From positions 62,001 to 126,000 of the forward strand of contig CALWIA010000033.1 in assembly GCA_944380605.1 (NCBI GenBank): DNA of 64,000 nt, in the 5' to 3' direction. Origin of the DNA: an uncultured Lachnospiraceae bacterium. GTDB taxonomy: Bacteria > Bacillota > Clostridia > Lachnospirales > Lachnospiraceae. Positions 17,695 to 26,134 of this stretch are shown here, piece by piece (positions within the stretch are counted from its first letter, which is position 1; every line of letters begins with the position of its first letter). Below the pieces are notes generated by a model that was not told the origin of the DNA, did not search any database, and was given only the letters and a program-made list of their open reading frames with translations. Both the position numbers and the translations under genes were made by a program.

Positions 17695-18996
17695 ATGCCG
17701 GGCAGAATCGATGACAAGATCCGCTGCTCTTTCTGCGGGAAGACCCAGGATCAGGTCCGCAAACTGATCGCCGGAAGCAACAACGTGTTTATCTGCGACG
17801 AGTGCATCGACCTGTGCGCGGAGATTCTGGAAGAAGAGCTGGAAGACGAGAAAGAGGCGCCGGAGGAATTCGGCGACATCAACCTGCTCAAGCCCAGGGA
17901 GATCAAGAACTTCCTGGACGAATACGTCATCGGGCAGGATGAGGCCAAAAAGGTGCTTTCCGTAGCGGTATACAATCATTACAAACGAATCACGTCCCGG
18001 AAGAATCTGGATGTGGATGTGCAGAAGAGCAATATTCTGATGCTGGGCCCCACGGGTTCCGGAAAGACCTATCTTGCTCAGACGCTGGCCAAAATCCTGA
18101 ACGTTCCCTTTGCCATTGCCGACGCTACGGCTCTGACGGAAGCCGGCTACGTGGGCGAAGACGTGGAAAATATTCTGCTGAAGCTGATTCAGGCGGCGGA
18201 TTACGATATCCACAAGGCGGAATACGGGATTATCTATATTGATGAGATCGACAAGATCACCAAAAAGTCGGAAAACGTGTCCATTACCAGAGACGTATCC
18301 GGTGAAGGCGTGCAGCAGGCGCTGCTGAAAATCCTGGAAGGAACGGTGGCCAGCGTGCCGCCTCAGGGAGGCAGAAAGCATCCCCATCAGGAACTTCTGC
18401 AGATCGACACCACCAACATCCTGTTTATCTGCGGCGGAGCCTTTGACGGACTGGAAAAGATCATTGAAAACCGGCTCAGCACCGGCTCCATAGGATTCAA
18501 CGCGGAAATCGTAGATAAAAACAACGCGGACATCGACAAGCTGTTAAAGCAGGTGCAGCCGCAGGATCTGGTGAAGTTCGGCCTGATTCCGGAATTTATC
18601 GGCCGCGTGCCGGTGACGGTTTCTCTGGAGCTGCTGACGGAAGAAGCGCTGCTGCGCATTCTGCGGGAGCCCAAGAACGCCCTGGTGAAGCAGTATCAGA
18701 AGCTGTTTGAACTGGACGATGTGAAACTGGAATTTACCGACGAGGCGCTGCGGGAGGTGGCGCGTCTGGCTACGGAACGGAAGACCGGCGCCAGAGGCCT
18801 TCGGTCCATTATGGAAAATATCATGATGGATCTGATGTACGAAGTGCCTTCCGACAATAACATCGGGATCTGCACCATTACCGGGGACGTGGTACGAAAG
18901 ACTGGAGAACCGGAGATCGTTTACCGGGACGCCGCGGTGCCCAGGCAGGCCGCGGCCCGCAGACTGAAGAAAGAACGGCCGGGAGAAATCGCATAA
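17695..18996 (+). CDS. clpX: ATP-dependent Clp protease ATP-binding subunit ClpX
   Basis: AAA+ unfoldase of about 433 residues that feeds ClpP. The N-terminal zinc-binding domain has [11 protein letters not shown] and [10 protein letters not shown]. The AAA+ core shows Walker A GPTGSGKT, Walker [11 protein letters not shown], and the ClpP-contacting IGF loop as [10 protein letters not shown]. The second ATG (17695) is preferred because the GCGAGG site is seven bases away; the first ATG (17689, two codons earlier) is only one base from it. A terminator follows before lon. Confidence 0.96.
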   Translation: MPGRIDDKIRCSFCGKTQDQVRKLIAGSNNVFICDECIDLCAEILEEELEDEKEAPEEFGDINLLKPREIKNFLDEYVIGQDEAKKVLSVAVYNHYKRITSRKNLDVDVQKSNILMLGPTGSGKTYLAQTLAKILNVPFAIADATALTEAGYVGEDVENILLKLIQAADYDIHKAEYGIIYIDEIDKITKKSENVSITRDVSGEGVQQALLKILEGTVASVPPQGGRKHPHQELLQIDTTNILFICGGAFDGLEKIIENRLSTGSIGFNAEIVDKNNADIDKLLKQVQPQDLVKFGLIPEFIGRVPVTVSLELLTEEALLRILREPKNALVKQYQKLFELDDVKLEFTDEALREVARLATERKTGARGLRSIMENIMMDLMYEVPSDNNIGICTITGDVVRKTGEPEIVYRDAAVPRQAAARRLKKERPGEIA

Positions 18997-19005
18997 TCCG
19001 GTCTG

Positions 19006-19035
19006 AAGAGTGTGCGCGGCGCCGCACACTCTTTT
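19006..19035 (+). terminator. Intrinsic terminator between clpX and lon
   Basis: AAGAGTGTGCG pairs with CGCACACTCTT over 11 base pairs around a six-base loop; CTTTTC follows. It separates the clp unit from lon. Confidence 0.75.
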
Positions 19036-19069
19036 CGGTTTCAGCCAACTGCCAAAGAGGAGGTACGGA

Positions 19070-21415
19070 ATGGAAGAAAACAGAATTGCCATGCCGGTGA
19101 TCGCGCTGCGGGGAATGACAGTGCTTCCGGGAATGATGATTCATTTTGACGTCAGCCGCAGCCGTTCCATCGCGGCTGCGGAAAAAGCCATGGTTACGGA
19201 TCAGAAGGTGTTTCTCACGGCCCAGAAAGACCCGGATGTGCTGGAGCCGGAACTGGAAGATCTGTATGCCGCAGGTACCATAGCCAAGGTCCGCCAGCTG
19301 GTAAAGATGCAGGGCAACGTGACGCGGGTTATGGTAGAGGGACTGGAAAAAGCGGAGCTTTTGGGCCTGGAATCCACAGAACCCATGCTGGTGGGAGAGA
19401 TTCTTCCGGTCCAGGACCAGGAAGAGGAACTGGATTACGCGGCCAAAGAAGCCATGGTCCGGATTCTGAAGGAAAAACTGGAGGAATACAGCCTGGATCA
19501 CCCTAAGCTTGCCAGGGACGTGCTGCCGGGCATGATCATCACCCAGGATCTGGAACGCCTGATGCGGCAGATCAGCCTGCAGCTGCCCTGGGATTACCAG
19601 GTGTGCCAGGCGGTTCTGGAGGCGCCGGGCATCACCGAACGGTACGAGGTGCTGGTGCGCAGCCTGCTTATGGAAAACGAAGTGGGCCGGGTGAAGCGGG
19701 AATTTCAGGCCAAGGTGAAAGCCGGCATAGATAAAAATCAGAAAGAATATATTCTCAGGGAGCAGCTGCGGGTCATCCGGGAGGAACTGGGAGAGGACAG
19801 CCCTTCCAGCGAAGCCGACGGCTATCTGGAACAGCTGGCAAAGCTGAAGGCGGATAAGGAGACCAAAGAGAAACTGGAAAAAGAAATCCAGCGTTTCCGC
19901 GCCATGCCCGGCGGCAGCCAGGAGGCCAACGTGCTGCGCACCTATATTGAGACGCTTCTGGAACTGCCCTGGAAAAAGGTTTCCAAAGACAACAACGACA
20001 TCCGCCACGCGGAGGAGATTCTCAACGAAGATCACTACGGGCTGGAGAAAGTCAAGGAGCGGGTGCTGGAGTACCTGGCGGTGCGGACCCTGTCCAAAAA
20101 GGGAAACGGGCCGATTCTGTGCCTGGTGGGACCGCCGGGAACCGGCAAAACCTCCATTGCCCGGTCGGTAGCCCGGGCGCTGAACAAAAAATATGTGCGC
20201 ATCAGCCTGGGAGGCATCCGGGACGAGGCGGAGATCCGGGGACACCGGAAAACCTATGTGGGCGCCATGCCCGGACGCCTGGTGGAAGGCCTGCGCCAGG
20301 CCGGCGTCAGCAATCCGCTGATGCTGCTGGATGAAATCGACAAGGTCAGCAGCGACTACAAAGGGGACACTTCTTCGGCGCTGCTGGAGGTGCTGGACGG
20401 CGAGCAGAACATGAAGTTCCGGGATCACTATGTGGAAACGCCCATCGACCTGTCCCAGGTGCTGTTCATCGCCACGGCCAACACCACCCAGACCATACCG
20501 GGGCCGCTGTTGGACCGGATGGAGATCATCGAAGTCAGCAGCTATACGGAAAATGAAAAGTTCCACATCGTCAAGGACTACCTGGTGGACAAACAGCTGG
20601 AACGGTGCGGCCTGGGACGGGAGAACCTGTCCTTTACCGACGGCGCCTTAAAAAAGATCATCCACAACTACACCCGGGAGGCCGGCGTGCGGAACCTGGA
20701 GCGCCGGGTAGGGGAGGTGTGCCGCAAGGCGGCCCGGGAATACCTGGAAGACGGGAAAACCGGCATCCGGGTGACCGAGTCCAACCTGGAAAAGTACCTG
20801 GGCAAAGAGCGGGTTTCCTTTGAGGACGCCAACGAAGAAGACCAGGTGGGTATCGTCCGGGGACTGGCCTGGACCAGCGTCGGCGGCGACACCCTGCAGA
20901 TCGAGGTCAACGTCATGCCGGGCAAGGGCGAGATGAAACTCACCGGCCAGATGGGCGACGTGATGAAAGAGTCGGCCCAGATCGCCCTGACCTATGTCCG
21001 TTCCGTCGGCCCCCGCTACCAGGTGCCGGACGATTATTTTGAAAAACACGATCTTCATATCCATATACCGGAAGGAGCGGTGCCCAAAGACGGTCCGTCC
21101 GCCGGCATTACTATGGCGACGGCCATGCTGTCCGCGGTGATCGGCGTGCCGGTGGACTGCCGGCTGGCCATGACCGGGGAAATCACCCTGCGGGGCAGAG
21201 TACTGCCCATCGGCGGCCTGAAGGAAAAGATCCTGGCGGCCCGGATGGCCCATATGAAGCGGGTGCTGGTGCCGGACAAAAACCGGCCGGATATTGCGGA
21301 ACTTTCCCGGGAAATCACCCGGGGACTGCAGATCCTCTATGTAAAAGATATGTCGGAGGTACTGGCGGAAGCGCTGGTATATGGAGAACAGACCCAGAAA
21401 GGAGGGGCTGCATGA
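19070..21415 (+). CDS. lon: ATP-dependent Lon protease
   Basis: Homohexameric AAA+ serine protease of 781 residues. The N-terminal substrate-binding (LonN) domain begins AMPVIALRGMTVLPG. The ATPase core has Walker A GPPGTGKTS and LLDEIDKVSSDYKGD. The C-terminal protease domain has the Ser in PKDGPSAGIT and the Lys in GGLKEKILAARM, the Ser-Lys dyad. The ATG at 19070 follows AGAGGAGGTACGGA. The stop overlaps engB by ATGA, matching the lon-engB pairing seen across Firmicutes. Confidence 0.96.
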   Translation: MEENRIAMPVIALRGMTVLPGMMIHFDVSRSRSIAAAEKAMVTDQKVFLTAQKDPDVLEPELEDLYAAGTIAKVRQLVKMQGNVTRVMVEGLEKAELLGLESTEPMLVGEILPVQDQEEELDYAAKEAMVRILKEKLEEYSLDHPKLARDVLPGMIITQDLERLMRQISLQLPWDYQVCQAVLEAPGITERYEVLVRSLLMENEVGRVKREFQAKVKAGIDKNQKEYILREQLRVIREELGEDSPSSEADGYLEQLAKLKADKETKEKLEKEIQRFRAMPGGSQEANVLRTYIETLLELPWKKVSKDNNDIRHAEEILNEDHYGLEKVKERVLEYLAVRTLSKKGNGPILCLVGPPGTGKTSIARSVARALNKKYVRISLGGIRDEAEIRGHRKTYVGAMPGRLVEGLRQAGVSNPLMLLDEIDKVSSDYKGDTSSALLEVLDGEQNMKFRDHYVETPIDLSQVLFIATANTTQTIPGPLLDRMEIIEVSSYTENEKFHIVKDYLVDKQLERCGLGRENLSFTDGALKKIIHNYTREAGVRNLERRVGEVCRKAAREYLEDGKTGIRVTESNLEKYLGKERVSFEDANEEDQVGIVRGLAWTSVGGDTLQIEVNVMPGKGEMKLTGQMGDVMKESAQIALTYVRSVGPRYQVPDDYFEKHDLHIHIPEGAVPKDGPSAGITMATAMLSAVIGVPVDCRLAMTGEITLRGRVLPIGGLKEKILAARMAHMKRVLVPDKNRPDIAELSREITRGLQILYVKDMSEVLAEALVYGEQTQKGGAA

Positions 21416-22011
21416 TTATCAAATCGGCGGAACTGGAAACCGTCTGCGGCATCACCAGCGCGCTGCCGGTGCATGAACAGCCGGAATTTGCCTTTGCCGG
21501 CAAATCCAACGTAGGAAAATCCTCGCTGATCAACGCGCTGATGAACCGCAAGTCCCTGGCCAGGACGTCGTCCCAGCCGGGAAAGACCCAGACCATCAAT
21601 TTCTACAAGATCAACGGAGATCTGTATTTTGTGGATCTGCCGGGCTACGGATACGCCAAGGTTTCGGTGGAGGTCAAGGCAAAATGGGGGAAAATGATCG
21701 AGCGGTACCTGAAAAAGTCCCGGGCCCTCCGGTGCGTGTTCCTGCTGGTGGACATCCGCCACGCGCCGTCGGACAACGACCGGACCATGTATGAATGGGT
21801 GCTGCACAACGGCTTCCGGCCGGTGGTCATCGCCACCAAGCTGGACAAGCTCAAGCGCAGCCAGGTGGCCGGACAGCTGAAGGTGCTGCGGGAAGGCCTG
21901 GGAATGCAGACGGAAGATGTGCTGATCCCCTTCTCCGCGGAGACCAAGCAGGGCAGAGACCAGATCTGGCAGCTGATGGAAGAGATGCTGTCCGGGGAGC
22001 CGTCAGCTTAG
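21412..22011 (+). CDS. engB: Ribosome biogenesis GTP-binding protein YsxC/EngB
   Basis: Essential GTPase of 199 residues involved in 50S subunit assembly. G1 is GKSNVGKSS, G2 the TSSQPGKTQT loop, G3 DLPGYGYAK and G4 ATKLDKLKRSQ. It is translationally coupled to lon by an ATGA overlap with AAAGGAGG upstream. Its last three codons overlap the end of convergent sigG by nine bases, so the two transcripts share 3' ends. Confidence 0.95.
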   Translation: MIIKSAELETVCGITSALPVHEQPEFAFAGKSNVGKSSLINALMNRKSLARTSSQPGKTQTINFYKINGDLYFVDLPGYGYAKVSVEVKAKWGKMIERYLKKSRALRCVFLLVDIRHAPSDNDRTMYEWVLHNGFRPVVIATKLDKLKRSQVAGQLKVLREGLGMQTEDVLIPFSAETKQGRDQIWQLMEEMLSGEPSA

Positions 22012-22779
22012 GTAGCCGCGCATGGTTTTCAGCGCGTTCTTTTCCAGGCGGGAGACCTGGGCCTGGCTGATGTGGATTTCTTCCGCCACCTCGGTCTGGG
22101 TCTTGCCTTCAAAAAAGCGCATGCCGATGATGTGGCGCTCCCGTTCCGGAAGCCGCTTCATGGCCTCGTTGAGGGAGATGTCCTCCACCCAGTTTTCTTC
22201 CAGGTTTTTCTTGTCGCTGATCTGATCCATGACGCATAAAGGGTCGCCGCCGTCGGTGTAGACCGGCTCGTAGAGGCTTACCGGCGTCTGGATGGCGTCC
22301 AGGGCATAGGTGATTTCTTCCTTGCTGATGCCGATTTCTTCAGCGATTTCCACAATGGATGGCTCTCGGGCATTGCGCCGGGTCAGGCCTTCCCTGGCGT
22401 ATATGGCTTTGTAGGCCGTATCCCGCAGGGAGCGGCTGACCCGGATAGAATTGTTGTCCCGCAGGTAGCGGCGCACCTCCCCCAGAATCATGGGGACGGC
22501 GTAGGTGGAAAATTTTACGTTCTGGGAGATGTCAAAGTTGTCTATGGCTTTGATCAGGCCGATGCAGCCGATCTGGAACAGGTCGTCCACATTTTCGCCG
22601 CTGCCGGAAAACCGCTGGATGACGCTTAGCACCAGGCGCAGGTTGCCTTTGATATAGGCTTCCCTGGCCTCCTTGTCACCGGCTTTGATGCGGCAGAACA
22701 GCTCTTCTTTTTCCTCATTGGTCAGCAGCGGAAGCCGGGATGTGTTGACCCCGCAGATTTCAACTTTGTAGACTGGCAT
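22003..22779 (-). CDS. sigG: RNA polymerase sporulation sigma factor SigG
   Basis: Late forespore-specific sigma factor, 258 residues. The N-terminal KVEICGVNTSRLPLL is the sigma-G hallmark and the anti-sigma contact region. Region 2 has NLRLVLSVIQRF and DLFQIGCIGLIKAIDNFD, and region 4.2 ends with the helix-turn-helix TQTEVAEEIHISQAQVSRLEKNALKTM. The ATG at 22779 follows GGAGGTAATCGCC; a GTG five codons upstream overlaps this site and is rejected. Presence of sigG shows the organism belongs to an endospore-forming lineage. No spoIIGA/sigE is visible on either side, so this sigG stands apart from the usual spoIIG cluster. Confidence 0.93.
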   Translation of the reverse strand: MPVYKVEICGVNTSRLPLLTNEEKEELFCRIKAGDKEAREAYIKGNLRLVLSVIQRFSGSGENVDDLFQIGCIGLIKAIDNFDISQNVKFSTYAVPMILGEVRRYLRDNNSIRVSRSLRDTAYKAIYAREGLTRRNAREPSIVEIAEEIGISKEEITYALDAIQTPVSLYEPVYTDGGDPLCVMDQISDKKNLEENWVEDISLNEAMKRLPERERHIIGMRFFEGKTQTEVAEEIHISQAQVSRLEKNALKTMRGYLS

Positions 22780-22847
22780 GGCGATTACCTCCACATCATA
22801 CTGAGACGCCGGGACACTCCGTGTGTCTGCCGCGGCGCTATATTCAG

Positions 22848-22877
22848 AATGATGTGCGGAATCCGGCGGATTTATAC
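22848..22877 (-). promoter_or_regulatory. Possible forespore (sigma-F/G) promoter of sigG
   Basis: On the minus strand GTATA (22877-22873), an 18-base spacer and CATCATT (22854-22848) resemble the sigma-G pattern (GNATR, 18, CATNNTA). It lies about 70 bases before the sigG ATG. Autoregulation of sigG is known in other spore-formers. The match is by eye and imperfect at the last base. Confidence 0.4.
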
Positions 22878-22913
22878 AGCCGGTTTCCTGAAAAAAATTT
22901 CCGAATGGAATCC

Positions 22914-22954
22914 GGACTGGTTCGAAAACTTCCCAGTATAAAAAACTAAGGAGA
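22914..22954 (+). promoter_or_regulatory. preQ1-I riboswitch, translational type
   Basis: Stem P1 is ACTGG (22916-22920) with CCAGT (22933-22937). The 12-base loop opens with the conserved TTC. The 3' tail ATAAAAAACTAAGG is nearly identical to the A-rich tail of known preQ1-I aptamers. CTT in the loop (22929-22931) can pair with AAG (22948-22950), which is part of the AAGGAG ribosome-binding site of the next gene, so ligand binding would block translation. The aptamer type is established for queuosine genes; the three genes downstream fit. No search or folding program was run. Confidence 0.85.
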
Positions 22955-22958
22955 CGGA

Positions 22959-23996
22959 ATGATGCAGAAAAAAAGAATACTGATAGACTGTGATCCGGGC
23001 ATCGACGATGTGCTGGCGCTGATGTTCGCGCTGGCGTCGCCGGAACTGGAGATTGCGGGAATTACCACGGTGTGCGGCAATGTGCCGGCGGCGCTGGGGG
23101 CGGAAAACGCCCTGCGGATCTTAAAGCGGGCCGGCCGGCTGGATATACCGGTGTACGTGGGAGAAGAAAAACCGCTGCGCCGGGAATACGTAAGCGCCCA
23201 GGACACCCACGGCATGGACGGCCTGGGAGAGACCTTTATGGAACCGGTGCAGGAGATACGGCCCCGGGAAGGCGCCGTGGATTTCCTGCTGGAAACCCTG
23301 TGGGCGGAAGCCGGGCAGCCGGAGGGAGCAGAGCGGGCGCCGCTGTCGGTGCTGGCCCTGGGCCCTATGACCAATCTGGCCCGGGCCCTGGAAAAAGATC
23401 CGGAGGCCTTCGCCTTCGCGGACCGGGTGGTGTCCATGGGAGGCAGTTTCCGCAGTCACGGCAACTGTTCGCCGACGGCGGAGTACAACTACTGGTGCGA
23501 CCCCGACGCGGCGGCGTTCTGCTATCAGCGTCTGGGAGAACTGGGAAAACCGATTCATATGGTGGGGCTGGACGTGACGCGGAAAATCGTGCTGACTCCC
23601 AACGTGCTGGAATATATGAAGCAGCTGGACGGGGAACTGGGCGGCTTCATCCAGCAGATCACCCGGTTTTATTTTGATTTTCACTGGAAACAGGAAGGGG
23701 TTATCGGCTGTGTGATCAACGATCCTCTGGCGGCGGCCTATCTGGCGGATGAAACCCTCTGCGGAGGGTTCGACGCCTATACGGCCATTGAGACGGAGGG
23801 AATCTGCCTGGGACAGTCGGTGGTGGATTCCATGGATTTCTGGAAGAAGAAGCCCAACAGCCGGGTGCTGACCCAGGTGGATCCGCTGCGGTTTATGACG
23901 ATGTTTGTCACCCGTCTGTTCCCGGCGGCGGGAACGGAAGAACAGGTGCGCCGGGTGCTGGAGCAGATCCTGGTGCCGGAAGGCGGCCGGGCATGA
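22959..23996 (+). CDS. queK: Nucleoside hydrolase, probable queuosine nucleosidase
   Basis: Inosine/uridine-preferring nucleoside hydrolase family, 345 residues. The calcium-binding signature is DCDPGIDDVLAL at residues 9-20, with ITTVCGN, GPMTNLARAL, and HxxxxxCSPTAEYNYWCDPDAA-type segments later. Family members hydrolyse the N-glycosidic bond of ribonucleosides. Here, a preQ1-I riboswitch upstream and a radical-SAM lyase plus ECF S component downstream point to the dedicated queuosine hydrolase (QueK) described in Clostridioides difficile, which releases queuine. That assignment is from context; the fold alone would allow other nucleosides. The stop overlaps the next gene by ATGA. Confidence 0.75.
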   Translation: MMQKKRILIDCDPGIDDVLALMFALASPELEIAGITTVCGNVPAALGAENALRILKRAGRLDIPVYVGEEKPLRREYVSAQDTHGMDGLGETFMEPVQEIRPREGAVDFLLETLWAEAGQPEGAERAPLSVLALGPMTNLARALEKDPEAFAFADRVVSMGGSFRSHGNCSPTAEYNYWCDPDAAAFCYQRLGELGKPIHMVGLDVTRKIVLTPNVLEYMKQLDGELGGFIQQITRFYFDFHWKQEGVIGCVINDPLAAAYLADETLCGGFDAYTAIETEGICLGQSVVDSMDFWKKKPNSRVLTQVDPLRFMTMFVTRLFPAAGTEEQVRRVLEQILVPEGGRA

Positions 23997-24568
23997 GGGG
24001 GCACAGGTCCGGCGGCTCTCAGGCGGTGCTGCGCCTGACGGCGGCGGCTTTCTGCATCGTGCTCAATATGGCCGGCGCATATCTGGCGCTGCTTTTTCGG
24101 CTGCCGGTGTACCTGGACAGTCTGGGCACCGTGCTGGCCGGCGCTCTTATGGGGCCCTGGTACGGGCTGGCGGCAGGCCTGGGAAGCGGCATTCTGACGG
24201 GAATTACCTCGGACATCTACGCCCTGTATTTCGCGCCGGTGGGGATGATTACCGGAGTGATGTCCGGCCTGCTGCACCGGGCCGGCCTGATGAAGGGCTG
24301 GAAAATGGCGGCGGGCGTGGTGCTTCTGACGCTGCCGGGCACTCTGGTCAGCTCCTGCATCAGCGCCTTTCTCTTCGGCGGCGTGACGTCTTCCGGTTCT
24401 TCTCTGCTGGTGCAGATTCTGCACCACATGGGATGGAATCTGACGGCCAGCGTATTTGCGGTGCAGATTCTTACGGATCTGGCAGACCGTCTGATCAGCG
24501 CGGTGTTCGCGGCGGCGGGGATGTCCTGCCTGGGAAGCGAACTGTGCCGGCGTTTAAAGGAGGACTGA
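23993..24568 (+). CDS. ECF transporter S component, probable queuosine/queuine uptake
   Basis: Integral membrane protein of 191 residues with about six hydrophobic segments and no ATPase domain. LNMAGAYLALLFRLPVYLDSLGTVLAGAL and GPWYGLAAGLGSGILTGI are typical of group II ECF S components, which bind the vitamin-like substrate and share a separate EcfA-EcfA'-EcfT energising module. That module is not in this window. The ATGA overlap with the nucleosidase gene and the shared riboswitch suggest the substrate is queuosine, queuine or a related deazapurine (QrtT-like). The fold assignment is firm; the substrate is inference. Confidence 0.72.
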   Translation: MRGHRSGGSQAVLRLTAAAFCIVLNMAGAYLALLFRLPVYLDSLGTVLAGALMGPWYGLAAGLGSGILTGITSDIYALYFAPVGMITGVMSGLLHRAGLMKGWKMAAGVVLLTLPGTLVSSCISAFLFGGVTSSGSSLLVQILHHMGWNLTASVFAVQILTDLADRLISAVFAAAGMSCLGSELCRRLKED

Positions 24569-24569
24569 T

Positions 24570-25259
24570 ATGGAGCGCTACAGTGTGATACGGGAAAAAC
24601 ACCCCAGAGAAATCGTGCTGCTAAAGGCATTTCCCTGCGCCTGGGGCCGGTGCGCCTTCTGCGATTACACCGACGACAACTCCCGGGATGAAGAAGCGAT
24701 TAACGCCCTGAATTTCCAGGTGCTGTCCCGGGTAACCGGACAGATGGGGGTTCTGGAGGTGATCAATTCGGGAAGCTGTTTTGAACTGCCGGAAGCCACT
24801 CTTCTGGAGATTCGCCGGATTATCCGGGAAAAGCAGATTCAGCGGCTGTTTTTTGAGAGCCACTGGATGTACCGGAACCGGCTGCAGCAGATGCGGGATT
24901 TTATGGGAGTTCCCATTACCTTTAAAATCGGGGTGGAGACCTTTGACAACGATTTCCGGGAGCGGGTGCTGAACAAGCACGCGGATTTTCAGATGCCGGA
25001 AGAAGTGGCCCGGTACTTTGATTCGCCCTGCCTGATGGTGGGCATCCAGGGGCAGACCCGGGAAATGATCGATTACGATATCCGCATGCTGAAACAGCAT
25101 TTCCGGCTGGGCACCGTCAACGTGTTCGTCAACAACACCACGGCCATCCGGCGGGACGAGGAACTGGTCCGCTGGTTTCTGGATACTTACGGCTGGCTGC
25201 GGGAGGACCCGGCGGTGGAAGTCCTGGTGGAGAATACGGATTTTGGAGTGGGAGACTGA
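24570..25259 (+). CDS. queL: Radical-SAM queuine lyase-like protein
   Basis: A 229-residue protein with an iron-sulphur motif near the N terminus: FPCAWGRCAFCDYTDDNS, giving Cys23, Cys28 and Cys31. The spacing is C-x4-C-x2-C, one residue longer than canonical C-x3-C-x2-C. ITFKIGVETFDN and the mid-barrel FFESHW are consistent with a compact TIM-barrel-like radical-SAM core, and there is no extra C-terminal domain. Position after a nucleosidase and ECF component, under a preQ1 riboswitch, matches QueL, the radical-SAM enzyme reported to turn queuine into preQ1 in gut Firmicutes. It starts one base after the S-component stop and ends at a strong bidirectional terminator. Confidence 0.72.
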   Translation: MERYSVIREKHPREIVLLKAFPCAWGRCAFCDYTDDNSRDEEAINALNFQVLSRVTGQMGVLEVINSGSCFELPEATLLEIRRIIREKQIQRLFFESHWMYRNRLQQMRDFMGVPITFKIGVETFDNDFRERVLNKHADFQMPEEVARYFDSPCLMVGIQGQTREMIDYDIRMLKQHFRLGTVNVFVNNTTAIRRDEELVRWFLDTYGWLREDPAVEVLVENTDFGVGD

Positions 25260-25262
25260 CAG

Positions 25263-25292
25263 AAAAAAACGCCTGGGCTCAGGCGTTTTTTT
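25263..25292. terminator. Bidirectional terminator between queL and coaX
   Basis: AAAAAAACGCCTG and CAGGCGTTTTTTT form an almost perfect inverted repeat with a GGCT loop. It terminates both converging transcripts. The stop codon and last codons of coaX lie inside it. Confidence 0.92.
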
Positions 25293-26043
25293 CGTAGAGA
25301 ATCAGAAGGCCTTTCAGCAGAAGGTCGTCGTCGTAGACGATGGAATGCCGGCACAGCGGCGTGACAAAACGGGCCAGGCCGCCGGTGGCGATGACGGTGG
25401 CCGGATGGTGCAGTTCCGCTTCCATGCGGTCGATGATGCCGTCGATCATGGCGGCGCTGCCGTACATGATGCCGGCGCGCATGCATTCAATGGTGTTTTT
25501 GCCGATGACCCGGTCCGGAATGTCCAGGCTGATAAAGGGCAGCTGGGCGGCCTTGCCGCTCAGAGAATCCAGGGAGACCCGAAGGCCCGGCAGGATGACG
25601 CCGCCGATGTAGTTGCCGGCCTGGTCCACCACGGACATGGTGGTGGCCGTGCCCATGTCGATGATGATCAGGGGGCAGGGGTAGTCCCGGATGGCGGCTA
25701 CCGCGTCTACGATCATGTCGCTGCCTACGGTCTTGGGGTTGTCCATCAGGATGTTCAGGCCGGTTTTCATGCCGGCGCCCACCAGCATGGGACGGAATCC
25801 GCAGATTTTTTCCACGGCGGAAGAAAGCGCCTCGTTGAGAGGCGGAACCACCGAGGAAAGAATCGCCCCTTCGATGGAGGCGGGAGAGATGTGGTGGATC
25901 TCCAGAATGCTCTTTAAGCTGATGGCGTATTCCATGTCGGTCTTGCCGTGGGCCGTGGTGACGCGCTCCACGAAATAGGTCCGTTCCCGGTCGATGCCGC
26001 CGATGACAATATTGGTATTTCCCATATCTATGGTTAAAATCAT
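25279..26043 (-). CDS. coaX: Type III pantothenate kinase
   Basis: First step of coenzyme A synthesis, 254 residues, ASKHA fold. The ATP-binding loop is IDMGNTNIVIGG at residues 5-16; MDNPKTVGSDM and IIIDMGTATTMSVVD match CoaX. GGLARFVTPL near the end is also typical. It is a CoaX, not a CoaA- or CoaB-type kinase. It diverges from coaBC, the next two steps of the pathway, across a 91-base intergenic promoter region. The ribosome-binding site GGAGTCCCTTATG is close to ideal. Confidence 0.94.
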   Translation of the reverse strand: MILTIDMGNTNIVIGGIDRERTYFVERVTTAHGKTDMEYAISLKSILEIHHISPASIEGAILSSVVPPLNEALSSAVEKICGFRPMLVGAGMKTGLNILMDNPKTVGSDMIVDAVAAIRDYPCPLIIIDMGTATTMSVVDQAGNYIGGVILPGLRVSLDSLSGKAAQLPFISLDIPDRVIGKNTIECMRAGIMYGSAAMIDGIIDRMEAELHHPATVIATGGLARFVTPLCRHSIVYDDDLLLKGLLILYEKNA

Positions 26044-26053
26044 AAGGGACTCC

Positions 26054-26082
26054 TTTCCATTAAAATCAATGTGTGGTATAGT
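26054..26082 (+). promoter_or_regulatory. Sigma-A promoter for coaBC
   Basis: TTTCCA (26054-26059), 17 bases, then TATAGT (26077-26082). The -35 shares four of six bases with consensus. It lies between divergent coaX and coaBC. Confidence 0.5.
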
Positions 26083-26134
26083 GTTAGGGTAAATCTACCA
26101 CATTTTTTGCGGAAATACAACGGAGGATACGGAT

